A stretch of 64,000 nt of DNA from positions 248,001 to 312,000 of the forward strand of contig NZ_JBHSGB010000006.1 in the NCBI RefSeq assembly GCF_042654345.1. Reading direction: 5' to 3'. Numbering within the stretch: position 1 is the first letter of the stretch; every line of letters starts with the position of its first letter. The translations under genes and the position numbers were made by a program. The DNA comes from Pararheinheimera marina. GTDB lineage: Bacteria; Pseudomonadota; Gammaproteobacteria; Enterobacterales; Alteromonadaceae. The notes under the pieces are model-generated. The model worked only from the letters and a program-made list of their open reading frames with translations. It ran no database searches and was not told the origin of the DNA. Below, one piece after another: positions 17,919 to 26,230 of this stretch.

Positions 17919-18686
17919 TTAGAACGAATACACCACTGTGGCGGCGGTTTCGCTGTCAGTGCTTTTCTTGTCTGCGGCTACGTCGGAATCGTATTTCACA
18001 TTCACACTTAAACGCAGCGCCAGCCGGTTATTGATTTGTGCGGTAATAGCACTGCGGCTGACATAACTGGTGTTGTGGCCATCAAGTGACACGTTGTATT
18101 CCAGTGTTTGCTTAAACTTGCTGGTTGCCGAGAAATGGTATTCAAAGTTGGCTGCAGCGTACCAGATTAAACCTGAGTTGCTTTCGCCTTCGGATGGCTT
18201 GTCATAAGCCAAACCCGGACCGGTTTCGAAGTCCAGGTAGTTTTCTCCTTCCGAGTACAAACGGTTGGCATAACCTGCAGCCAATGACATTTGCTCACGG
18301 AACGCACCAAAGCGGTCGTTCAGGTAGTGTGCCCGGCCGAACAAGCTGCTGTCAGACTGCCTGTATTTGTAGTTACTCTGACCGGTCAGACCAATCCGCT
18401 GGCCTGTGGTGTAGTCGGTTTTTTCACCTGTGACTGAATCTTCCGTGGTGTTGCGCTGAAATAGCGTCTGAATAAAGTACTTATTACGGAAGCGGTCCAG
18501 TTCCTGATTTAATTCCACATTACTGCGCACTGCGGTGGATTCGGTGTTACCACGGCTTAACGCCACCCCAACTTCCACGTCACCCGCCCAGGGTTTTATC
18601 TCGGCGTTTGCAACGCTGGCTGGGGCTTGCTGCGCCAGACTGCTGGCAGATAACAACATCAAACATGCGACAACAGTACGCATCAC
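17919..18686 (-). CDS. DUF481 family outer-membrane protein (YdiY-like)
   Basis: This 255-residue protein has a clear signal peptide (ends ASSLAQQ about residue 19) and a series of short amphipathic beta strands ending in YSF, as expected for a small outer-membrane barrel. The segment EVGVALSRGNTEST is the DUF481/salt-induced outer-membrane protein signature. The function is not established. It is convergent with serA across the palindrome and followed upstream by gltX in the same orientation, with 87 bases between them. Confidence 0.85.
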   Translation of the reverse strand: MMRTVVACLMLLSASSLAQQAPASVANAEIKPWAGDVEVGVALSRGNTESTAVRSNVELNQELDRFRNKYFIQTLFQRNTTEDSVTGEKTDYTTGQRIGLTGQSNYKYRQSDSSLFGRAHYLNDRFGAFREQMSLAAGYANRLYSEGENYLDFETGPGLAYDKPSEGESNSGLIWYAAANFEYHFSATSKFKQTLEYNVSLDGHNTSYVSRSAITAQINNRLALRLSVNVKYDSDVAADKKSTDSETAATVVYSF

Positions 18687-18773
18687 TCGGTATCCTTTTT
18701 TTGGTTTTCTATTCTGAATTCAGATAAAGAAAAACCAGGCGGTGCCTGGCTTTTCTGGCCACGCTGCGGCGAA

Positions 18774-20189
18774 TTACTCCGCGTCAGCAGCCCGGTTTTG
18801 GATATAACCTAACGCCATTTCAATGCGGCTTAAGCAACGCGCTTTGCCAATCAACGTCAGGGTCAGGTCCAGCGACGGCGAGTTACCGCCACCTGTGACA
18901 GCAACACGCAGTGGCATGCCCACTTTGCCCATGCCTAAACCCAGGCTTTCGGCCGCCGCATTGATAGCGCCATGCACAGCTTCGGCAGTCCATTCGGTTA
19001 ACTCCGCCAGTTTGCTTTTTACAGCAGCCAAAGGCTCTGCGGCCACAGGGCGCAGGTGTTTTTTCGCGGCGGCTTCGTCAAACTCAGCGAAGTCTTCATA
19101 GAAATAGCGGCTGACTTCCACCATTTCTTTTAAGGTTTTCACCCGCTCAGCCTGCACTTTGACCAGTTCAGCCAGCGCAGGGCCGTTGCTGGTATCCAGC
19201 TTCTGATCGGCCACATGCCATTCCAGGTGTTTAGCCACATAAGCTGGCTCCAGCGTTTTCATATAGTGCTGGTTTAACCAAATCAGCTTGTCGGTGTTAA
19301 AGGCTGACGGTGCACGGTTACAGTTGGCTAAATCAAACAGCTCGACCAGCTCGGCTTTGCTGAAGATTTCCTGATCGCCATGCGACCAGCCTAAACGCAC
19401 CAGGTAGTTCAGCAGGGCCTCTGGCAGAAAACCATTGTCACGGTATTGCATCACGCCAACAGCGCCATGGCGCTTCGACAAACGCTTACCGTCATCGCCC
19501 AGAATCATTGGCACGTGAGCATATTTCGGAATTTCAGCGCCTAATGCGGCCAGAATATTCATTTGACGTGGCGTGTTGTTGACATGGTCGTCACCACGAA
19601 TGACATGGGTGATGCCCATTTTCCAGTCATCCACCACCACAGTCAGGTTGTACGTCGGGGTGCCGTCACTGCGGGCGATGATTAAGTCGTCCAGCTCAGC
19701 GTTGGCAATTTCGATGCGACCTTTGATTAAGTCGTCAATCACCACCACGCCGTCCAGCGGGTTTTTAAAACGGATCACATAAGGAGTGTTTTCCGGATGA
19801 TCAGTGCGGTCGCGCCACATGCCGTTGTATTTTGGCTTCAGGCCAGCAGCCATTTGCTCTTCACGCATCTTGTCGACTTCTTCAACAGTGCAGAAGCATT
19901 TGTAGGCTTTGCCTTCAGCCAGCAGCTGAGCCACCACTTCTTTGTACAGGTCAAACCGCTTGGTTTGGAAATACGGGCCTTCGTCGTAATCCAGATCCAG
20001 CCAGGTCATCCCTTCCATAATGGCGTCCACAGACTCCTGAGTGGAACGCTCTAAATCTGTATCTTCAATACGCAGAATAAACTTGCCGCCAGTTTTGCGG
20101 GCATATAACCAGCTGTATAACGCCGTTCTGGCGCCACCAACGTGCAGATAACCTGTAGGGCTTGGCGCAAAGCGAGTAACAATCGACAT
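18774..20189 (-). CDS. gltX: Glutamyl-tRNA synthetase
   Basis: This 471-residue class I synthetase charges tRNA-Glu. It has the HIGH-type motif FAPSPTGYLHVGGART (HVGG), RIEDTDLERST, and the KMSKS-type motif DDGKRLSKRHG. Length equals E. coli GltX. It is transcribed away from the tRNA-Val cluster that starts 181 bases upstream, which mirrors the gltX-valUXY arrangement of E. coli. Confidence 0.98.
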   Translation of the reverse strand: MSIVTRFAPSPTGYLHVGGARTALYSWLYARKTGGKFILRIEDTDLERSTQESVDAIMEGMTWLDLDYDEGPYFQTKRFDLYKEVVAQLLAEGKAYKCFCTVEEVDKMREEQMAAGLKPKYNGMWRDRTDHPENTPYVIRFKNPLDGVVVIDDLIKGRIEIANAELDDLIIARSDGTPTYNLTVVVDDWKMGITHVIRGDDHVNNTPRQMNILAALGAEIPKYAHVPMILGDDGKRLSKRHGAVGVMQYRDNGFLPEALLNYLVRLGWSHGDQEIFSKAELVELFDLANCNRAPSAFNTDKLIWLNQHYMKTLEPAYVAKHLEWHVADQKLDTSNGPALAELVKVQAERVKTLKEMVEVSRYFYEDFAEFDEAAAKKHLRPVAAEPLAAVKSKLAELTEWTAEAVHGAINAAAESLGLGMGKVGMPLRVAVTGGGNSPSLDLTLTLIGKARCLSRIEMALGYIQNRAADAE

Positions 20190-20323
20190 AATAAATCCAT
20201 CAGGGCCAAAAAATCGGCCGCTATTGTAGCGCTGTTAACTGCTGAATGCACGGCCGATACCACCATTGCAGCGGTTAAAGCGGTTACTTTTACAGCATAC
20301 GATTAAGCAAACCGAAAATAGTG

Positions 20324-20351
20324 TTGACACAAAAAGTCCGCCCCCTATAAT
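20324..20351 (+). promoter_or_regulatory. Sigma70 promoter of the tRNA-Val array
   Basis: A consensus TTGACA (20324-20329) and TATAAT (20346-20351) are separated by 16 bases, followed by a GC-rich discriminator. This is typical of a strong, growth-rate-controlled tRNA promoter. Confidence 0.9.
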
Positions 20352-20370
20352 GACCGCCGAACGTTACGCC

Positions 20371-20446
20371 GGATGGTTAGCTCAGCCGGGAGAGCACCGC
20401 CCTTACAAGGCGGGGGTCACTGGTTCGAACCCAGTACCATCCACCA
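20371..20446 (+). tRNA. tRNA-Val (UAC), copy 1
   Basis: This is a 76-nt cloverleaf with acceptor GGATGGT pairing ACCATCC, D-arm AGCTCAGCCGGGAGAGC, anticodon loop CTTACAA (anticodon TAC), T-loop GGTTCGAACCC and an encoded CCA. Confidence 0.98.
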
Positions 20447-20488
20447 TCAAACTCTGTTTGAAACGACGTTCACTGCAGTACCCAGACC

Positions 20489-20564
20489 GGATGGTTAGCT
20501 CAGCCGGGAGAGCACCGCCCTTACAAGGCGGGGGTCACTGGTTCGAACCCAGTACCATCCACCA
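20489..20564 (+). tRNA. tRNA-Val (UAC), copy 2
   Basis: It is identical to copy 1 and spaced 118 bases from it start to start. The 42-base spacer carries a small CAAACTCTGTTTG hairpin. Confidence 0.98.
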
Positions 20565-20606
20565 TCAAACTCTGTTTGAAACAACGTTTACTGCAACACC
20601 CAGACC

Positions 20607-20682
20607 GGATGGTTAGCTCAGCCGGGAGAGCACCGCCCTTACAAGGCGGGGGTCACTGGTTCGAACCCAGTACCATCCACCA
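20607..20682 (+). tRNA. tRNA-Val (UAC), copy 3
   Basis: It is identical to copies 1 and 2, again 118 bases after the previous start. The spacer before it differs from the preceding one by only a few bases. Confidence 0.98.
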
Positions 20683-20701
20683 TAATTTGTTGTGATAGTG
20701 T

Positions 20702-20773
20702 AAGGTCGGTGAAGCACCGCCCGCTCTCTGTGACAACACGGGTGACACTGATTAAACCCAGTACCATCCACCA
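20702..20773 (+). pseudogene. Degenerate tRNA-Val relic 1
   Basis: It keeps GCACCGCCC from the D/anticodon side and the 3' end AACCCAGTACCATCCACCA including CCA. The D-arm is lost and the anticodon stem-loop is replaced by unrelated bases (GCTCTCTGTGACAACACGG), so it cannot fold as a tRNA. Confidence 0.75.
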
Positions 20774-20812
20774 TCAAACTTAGTTTGATAAAACTTCAGT
20801 TACACCCAGACC

Positions 20813-20888
20813 GGATGGTTAGCTCAGCCGGGAGAGCACCGCCCTTACAAGGCGGGGGTCACTGGTTCGAACCCAGTACCATCCACCA
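20813..20888 (+). tRNA. tRNA-Val (UAC), copy 4
   Basis: It is identical to the other three copies and preceded by relic 1 plus a spacer with a CAAACTTAGTTTG hairpin. Confidence 0.98.
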
Positions 20889-20924
20889 TAATCTCTTTCA
20901 ATGAAATCCAGACGCCTTGCAAGT

Positions 20925-20994
20925 GCGATGTACGCACCGCCCGCTTTCCATGACAAAACGGTTGTCACAGGTTCGAACCCAGTACCATCCACCA
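20925..20994 (+). pseudogene. Degenerate tRNA-Val relic 2
   Basis: It resembles relic 1 (GCACCGCCCGCTTTCC and TGACAAAACGG) and has an intact T-arm and 3' end (GGTTCGAACCC, AGTACCATCCACCA), but no D-arm or valid anticodon stem. The 5' limit is approximate. Confidence 0.75.
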
Positions 20995-21182
20995 TATTGT
21001 TACGCAGAAGACCTGTAGCTTTATAAGCCCCCTCGAGGCACCGCCAATTTTTTCACAATTTACTAACCTTACTTCCTAAATTCGCAAAATTTTCAAATTT
21101 CACCGAATTTCTCTGGCCTTGCTGCATCAATTAGCGCTTTAATATCTATATTTGATAGAAATGATAAATCCTCTAGAAACGC

Positions 21183-22799
21183 ATGACTGACGAGCTGAGC
21201 CGCGATATCCGCATTCTGATTGTGGATGAGCAACCCATTTTGCAAAATTACCTGCGCTTTGCGCTGGAGACCTTGGGCTTTCTGAGTTTCAGCCATGCCG
21301 AAAATGCCAGTGCGGCTTTGGCTTTGTATCAGGAAAAGTTTTTTGACTTGGTGATCTGCTCTTTTAACCTGGATGGCAAAGACGGTTATCAGCTGTATCA
21401 GGAACTCAAAGTCCGTAATCTGTACCGCCACAGCACAGGCTTTATCTTTATCAGCGCCGACACCGACCCTTCTCTGGTGCACAGTGTGCTCGAGCTGCAA
21501 CCTGATGAATTTATGGTAAAGCCATTTTCCATCAAAGATTTAAAGACCCGTATTGAACGTACCATGCAGCGCAAACAGCAGCTCAAACCTCTGTATGAAC
21601 TGCTGGATCAAAATAAAACTGTGGGTGCAGTGCAGCAAATTGACCATTGGCTGAAACAAAACAGCATGCCAAAGTTTGCGCCTCTGCTTAGAAAAACCCG
21701 CGGTGAGATCCTGATCAACAGCAACAGATGGGCGGAAGCCGAGCAATTTTATGACGCTATTCTGGACCGGGACCCACAGCCCTGGGCGCAGCTTGGCCTG
21801 GCACGTTGCCTGATGGAGCGCGGTGAATTCAGTCAGGCCATATTCCTGCTGCAGCCGTTATTGCGAAAATCTGACTACAAGCTGTTGGCGCTGGATTTAC
21901 TGTCCAATATCTACCTGCAACAGCATTTGTTTGACAAAGCACACGCCGAGTTAAAACAAGCCGCTGCGCTGGCGCCACGCAATTTATTGCGCCAGCAAAA
22001 GCTGCTGAATTTATCCAGGCTTAACCATGATTACGAACATCAGTACAAAGCAGCACGCGATCTGGTGAAGTTCGCCCGCTACTCCGTTTTTGAACAACCT
22101 GATTTGTATCTGAACCTGGCGCGATCCTGCATCGACTATGCGCTGACCACCAGTGAAGACGACCAGACCTATCGCTTGTCCAAGGTTGCCAATGAAACCT
22201 TGAACTCCATGCGTAAAGCCTTCCCGGATCAGCCCAAAGAAGAGCAGCAACTGGTATTGCAGGCCCGCTTACTCTATCTGAAAGACCAAATCGACAAGGC
22301 GAAACAACTGCTGCTGGAGCTGCAAAAAGCGCCACAGCCAGACCGGCTGGAAGATGCGCTGGACAAGGCCAAAGCGTTGCATGAAGTGGGCTTACTGAAT
22401 GCATCCCGTCAGGTCCTGAGCCAGGTCACATTGGACAGCCAACAAGAACAAGGGGTAGACCCGGTGTTTATCCGCTACCTGCAACAAGAACAAAAAGAAC
22501 GGGCCGCGCTGCCGATGGGCCCACGTGAATTTAATAACAATGCAGTGCAGATGTATGAGCAAGGTCATTGGCAAACAGCGCTGGACGCCTTTGTACAGGC
22601 ATTTCAGGTGATGCCGTCCAACGCAGGTATTGCGCTGAATCTGTTGCAGGCGCTGCGCTCTGGCAAAGCTCAGCTTGATGCTGAACAGGCGTCGCTGCTT
22701 GAGCAGCAGTGTGAACTGCTGTTGGTCAATTCCAAGCTAACCAAAGAGCAGCAGCAACGTTGGCTGCAATTACAAGGCCGCGAGCCTATTGCGATTTAA
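21183..22799 (+). CDS. Receiver-domain protein with TPR-like repeats
   Basis: This 538-residue protein joins an N-terminal response-regulator receiver (about 1-130) to a long helical tetratricopeptide region. The receiver keeps the acidic pair D15-E16, Ser91 (FISAD) and Lys113 (MVKPF). The position of the phosphoacceptor Asp reads Ser60 in LVICSFNLDGKDG, so it may not be phosphorylated in the usual way. TPR-like units are seen around residues 180-300 (ILDRDPQPWAQLGLARCLME, SNIYLQQHLFDKAHAEL) and near the C-terminus. There is no DNA-binding domain. The ribosome-binding site is weak. The end overlaps the convergent DUF2919 gene by 14 bases. Confidence 0.88.
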   Translation: MTDELSRDIRILIVDEQPILQNYLRFALETLGFLSFSHAENASAALALYQEKFFDLVICSFNLDGKDGYQLYQELKVRNLYRHSTGFIFISADTDPSLVHSVLELQPDEFMVKPFSIKDLKTRIERTMQRKQQLKPLYELLDQNKTVGAVQQIDHWLKQNSMPKFAPLLRKTRGEILINSNRWAEAEQFYDAILDRDPQPWAQLGLARCLMERGEFSQAIFLLQPLLRKSDYKLLALDLLSNIYLQQHLFDKAHAELKQAAALAPRNLLRQQKLLNLSRLNHDYEHQYKAARDLVKFARYSVFEQPDLYLNLARSCIDYALTTSEDDQTYRLSKVANETLNSMRKAFPDQPKEEQQLVLQARLLYLKDQIDKAKQLLLELQKAPQPDRLEDALDKAKALHEVGLLNASRQVLSQVTLDSQQEQGVDPVFIRYLQQEQKERAALPMGPREFNNNAVQMYEQGHWQTALDAFVQAFQVMPSNAGIALNLLQALRSGKAQLDAEQASLLEQQCELLLVNSKLTKEQQQRWLQLQGREPIAI

Positions 22800-23268
22800 C
22801 ACCAGATGCCGCAGGCTCTGGCCATTCACTGAGCACCAGCTTCAGCCGGTAACTGCGCACTAACCACAGCGCACCAATCGCCAAAGTAATAGGCGCCAGC
22901 AATAACCAAGGCGCAGTCACAGTCACAAAGGCGGGCAGATGCGTCAGGCTGTGACCCAAATCAAGCAACGCCGTCGCAATCAGTGGCCATCTGCAATGAC
23001 GCCACAACACAAAACAGCGGCGCCAGCCTTTGTCTTTTCGTTGCGACAACACCAGAGTCAGCACCAAAGCCGGCAACGCTATCAGGCAGGCCAGCATAAA
23101 GTCTTCCGAATGCGGATAGATCATTTTCAGCATGCTGTCGCCGCCTTCCCGCATGGTCAGCACCACGACCCACAACAGATAAGGCCGCAGCAACACCAAT
23201 AGCAGGGCGTAAAACATCCAGGGAATACGCACCAGCCCATGGTCGTCCAGCTCAAAATACCGCTTCAT
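22786..23268 (-). CDS. DUF2919 family inner-membrane protein (YfeZ-like)
   Basis: This 160-residue protein has four predicted membrane segments (about 17-38, 57-75, 92-110 and 118-140). The N-terminal pattern DDHGLVRIPWMFYALLLVL followed by LRPYL resembles DUF2919/YfeZ proteins. It follows ligA on the minus strand with no gap, its ATG abutting the ligA stop, so it is likely the last gene of that operon. Function unknown. Confidence 0.7.
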   Translation of the reverse strand: MKRYFELDDHGLVRIPWMFYALLLVLLRPYLLWVVVLTMREGGDSMLKMIYPHSEDFMLACLIALPALVLTLVLSQRKDKGWRRCFVLWRHCRWPLIATALLDLGHSLTHLPAFVTVTAPWLLLAPITLAIGALWLVRSYRLKLVLSEWPEPAASGVKSQ

Positions 23269-25299
23269 TTAAGCGAGACCGTGCTCAGTAAATAAATCCA
23301 GCATTTGTTGCTCAGTCCAGACCGGAATATTCAGCTCGGTCGCTTTCGCCAGTTTAGAACCCGCATTGTCTCCGGCTATCACCGCATAGGTTTTTGCCGA
23401 AACCGAACCCGAGACTTTCGCCCCCAGCCGCTGCAGTTTGTCTTTGGCTTCATCCCGCCCCATCGCCAGCAAGGTTCCGGTCAGCACCAGGGTGAACCCA
23501 GCCAAGGGCTGCTCACCTTGTTGTTTCTGTTCAATGGCAGGCCAGCTCAGACCGAGCTCGATCAGCTCAGCAATCACGGTCTGGTTGTGTGGCTCAGCAA
23601 AAAAGCGCTGAATTTGCCCGGCGACCACAGCGCCTACATCGTTGACTGCCAGCAGCTGCTCCAGGCTGGCCTGCTGCAGTGCGTCCAGCCTGGTGAAGTG
23701 ATTCGCCAGGTTCAGTGCTGTCGCCTCACCCACTTCACGGATCCCCAGCGCATAAATAAAACGTGGCAAGCTGGTTTGTTTGGCCTGTTCAATGGCGGCC
23801 AATAATTTCAGCGCCAGCTTTTCACCCATCCGGTCCAGCCCGACCAAGGCACTGAATTCCAGCCGGAAAATATCGGCTGGGGTTTTCACCAGCTGCTCGT
23901 CGACCAACTGGTCAATCAGCTTGTCCCCCAAGCCTTCAACGTCCAACGCTTTGCGGGCAACAAAATGTTTCAATGCTTCTTTTTGCTGTGCAGCGCAAAA
24001 CAGGCCACCGGTGCAGCGGGCAACGGCTTCACCTTCCACCCGCTCTACTGCGGAGTCGCACACCGGGCAGGTCTGTGGGAACAGAATAGCTTTGGCATCC
24101 TGTGGCCGCTCTTCGAGCACCACGGCGACAATTTGTGGGATCACGTCGCCAGCGCGGCGGATGATGACTTTGTCACCAATCAGCACGCCGAGGCGGTTAA
24201 TTTCATCCTGGTTGTGCAAGGTGGCATTGCTGACGGTCACACCGCCCACCACCACAGGTTCTAACCGTGCGACTGGCGTAATAGAGCCGGTGCGGCCAAC
24301 TTGAAACTCCACATCCAGCAAGGTGGTGGTTTTCTCCTGCGCCGGGAATTTAAAGGCCACAGCCCAGCGTGGTGCCCGTGACACAAACCCCAGCGCCTGC
24401 TGTTGAGCCAGGCTGTCGACTTTCAGTACCACCCCGTCTATTTCATACGGCAGCTTCGCCCGTTTGGCCAGGATCTGCTGCTGATACGCCAGTGCAGCAG
24501 CCAGGCCATGCACCTGCTGCACTTCCGGGCACACCGGCAAGCCCCAGCTTTTTAGCTGCATCAGGCGGTCATAATGGCTGTGGTTATTCAGTAAACTGGC
24601 CGGGTCGTCCAGCGCTCCAATGGCATAGGCATAAAACATCAATGGCCGGGTTGCTGTGACTTTCGGGTCGAGTTGACGCAGGCTGCCTGCCGCCGCATTG
24701 CGTGGGTTGGCAAACACTTTGTCGCCACTTTGTCGTGCTTTGGCGTTCATTGCCTCAAAACCGGCCAGTGGCATAAAGACCTCACCACGCACTTCCAGTA
24801 CCGCCGGCACATCCCCAATCAGCTTCAAAGGAATGGCGCGGATGGTTTTAATGTTGGCGGTAATGTCTTCGCCAGTGAAACCATCACCGCGGGTCGCCGC
24901 CTGCACCAGCTGGCCATCTTCATAACGGATACTGACTGCCAAGCCGTCCAGTTTCGGCTCCGCCGAAAAGCTGAAGTCGCCAGTGAAATCGATGCGATCC
25001 GCCATACGTTTGTAAAATGCACTGAAATCATCGGCGTCAAATGCATTGTCTAACGACAGCATCGGGATCTGATGCGTTACCTGGCCGAATTTACTTAAAG
25101 GGGCCGCCCCCACCCGCTGTGTTGGCGAGTCGGCAGTGATTAACGCCGGATCCTGTTGCTCCAGCAGTTGTAACTCACGAAACAGCGCATCGTAGTCGGC
25201 GTCAGGGATTGAAGGGTTATCCAGCACATAATACTGATAGTTATGGTGGGCCAGCAGCTCACGTAACTGCTGCGCCCGGGCGGCAGAAGTTAAAGTCAT
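23269..25299 (-). CDS. ligA: NAD-dependent DNA ligase
   Basis: LigA seals nicks using NAD, joining Okazaki fragments. Domains in order: Ia (HHNYQYYVLDNPSIPDADYD), adenylation with the active Lys in AEPKLDGLAVS, OB fold, Cys4 zinc finger (CPVC then CTGGLFC), helix-hairpin-helix region, and a C-terminal BRCT domain (FTLVLTGTL). I start it at ATG 25299, which follows AAGAG at six bases, giving 676 residues; a TTG at 25320 is possible. It is downstream of zipA with a terminator between. Confidence 0.97.
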   Translation of the reverse strand: MTLTSAARAQQLRELLAHHNYQYYVLDNPSIPDADYDALFRELQLLEQQDPALITADSPTQRVGAAPLSKFGQVTHQIPMLSLDNAFDADDFSAFYKRMADRIDFTGDFSFSAEPKLDGLAVSIRYEDGQLVQAATRGDGFTGEDITANIKTIRAIPLKLIGDVPAVLEVRGEVFMPLAGFEAMNAKARQSGDKVFANPRNAAAGSLRQLDPKVTATRPLMFYAYAIGALDDPASLLNNHSHYDRLMQLKSWGLPVCPEVQQVHGLAAALAYQQQILAKRAKLPYEIDGVVLKVDSLAQQQALGFVSRAPRWAVAFKFPAQEKTTTLLDVEFQVGRTGSITPVARLEPVVVGGVTVSNATLHNQDEINRLGVLIGDKVIIRRAGDVIPQIVAVVLEERPQDAKAILFPQTCPVCDSAVERVEGEAVARCTGGLFCAAQQKEALKHFVARKALDVEGLGDKLIDQLVDEQLVKTPADIFRLEFSALVGLDRMGEKLALKLLAAIEQAKQTSLPRFIYALGIREVGEATALNLANHFTRLDALQQASLEQLLAVNDVGAVVAGQIQRFFAEPHNQTVIAELIELGLSWPAIEQKQQGEQPLAGFTLVLTGTLLAMGRDEAKDKLQRLGAKVSGSVSAKTYAVIAGDNAGSKLAKATELNIPVWTEQQMLDLFTEHGLA

Positions 25300-25335
25300 A
25301 GTTAACTCTTTGTTGGTCAAAGGCCTGGAGGCCAG

Positions 25336-25366
25336 ATAAACAAACAGGCCCCATGACGGGGCCTGT
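25336..25366 (-). terminator. Intrinsic terminator after zipA
   Basis: The stem ACAGGCCCC (25344-25352) pairs with GGGGCCTGT (25358-25366). On the minus strand it is followed by TTGTTTATC. It lies between the zipA stop and the ligA start. Confidence 0.75.
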
Positions 25367-25389
25367 GCAGTTCAATGTTCTAATCGCTG

Positions 25390-26211
25390 TTAACCGTGGA
25401 TCAGCTGCTTACGCTGAAACTCACGGATTTTCTCCACATAGTGGCGCACGGTTTGCACCGTCAGCACTGAACGTTGGCCGTCCAGCACCTGGCCACCGAA
25501 TTCATCGGCCAGCTTTTTCGCCGCGCTGTGCATCAGGTTAAAGTTCTGCAGCGCTTCGCCAGGCCCTGGCAACGTCATAAACAGGCTTAAACCACGGGTA
25601 TTCATCTTGTCCATGTCTTCCAGGTCAAAGGTGCCTGGGTTAAACATATTGGCCAGCGAGAACAGCACCTCACCAGAACCGGCATTGTCCTGGAAGCGGT
25701 GGAAAATATTCATTTCGCCGTATTTGAAGCCCAAGGTCAGCAGGCTTGGCAGTAATAAGGAACCGTTGATTTCTTCGCCTTCGGGCAGCAACACATACAG
25801 GATCAGCACTTCATTGGCTGGCGCCTGTGGCGCTTCATCTTCCACTGCATCGTAACTGGCCTGCTCTTCTGCAGCAAAATCCAGCTCGTCTGTGGCAGAA
25901 AAACCGCTCAAGTCCAGTGACGGCTCCGACACTTCAGGCTCGCGCCGCACTTTCACTGGCTCACGTAATTTATTGCTTTTTGGCGGTACAGTCGGCGCCG
26001 GTTTGGGTTGTGGCTTTTCACCCGGAGCCAACACGCGCTTTTTACCCACACCAAACTCGTCAAAGCCGTCGGCCTTCTCTTCCGCGGTTTCAGGTTCGTA
26101 ATTCAGTTTGTCCTGATTGTTTTTCCGGACCGTCCACCAACCGTGTAACGCCAGAGCCGTAATACCGGCTACACCCAGAATAATTAATACATAACGTAAT
26201 TCTTCAGCCAT
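25390..26211 (-). CDS. zipA: Cell division protein ZipA
   Basis: This 273-residue protein tethers FtsZ to the inner membrane. It has an N-terminal membrane anchor (about residues 6-26, VLIILGVAGITALALHG), a charged then Pro-rich linker (about 30-125), and the C-terminal FtsZ-binding domain (from about 130, EVLILYVLLPEGEEINGS to the end). It lies between smc (19 bases upstream) and ligA, the classical zipA-ligA order. Confidence 0.95.
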   Translation of the reverse strand: MAEELRYVLIILGVAGITALALHGWWTVRKNNQDKLNYEPETAEEKADGFDEFGVGKKRVLAPGEKPQPKPAPTVPPKSNKLREPVKVRREPEVSEPSLDLSGFSATDELDFAAEEQASYDAVEDEAPQAPANEVLILYVLLPEGEEINGSLLLPSLLTLGFKYGEMNIFHRFQDNAGSGEVLFSLANMFNPGTFDLEDMDKMNTRGLSLFMTLPGPGEALQNFNLMHSAAKKLADEFGGQVLDGQRSVLTVQTVRHYVEKIREFQRKQLIHG

Positions 26212-26230
26212 CTCTTTTACCTTTTAGTTC

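Noticed and set aside
20266..20616. Open frame of 116 codons across the first tRNA genes
   Set aside because: It reads through tRNA-Val genes and their promoter; the protein repeats only because the tRNA unit repeats.
20371..20994. CRISPR-like array because of regularly repeated units
   Set aside because: The repeats are 76-base tRNA genes with CCA ends and conserved 42-base spacers; there are no short repeats with unique spacers and no cas genes.
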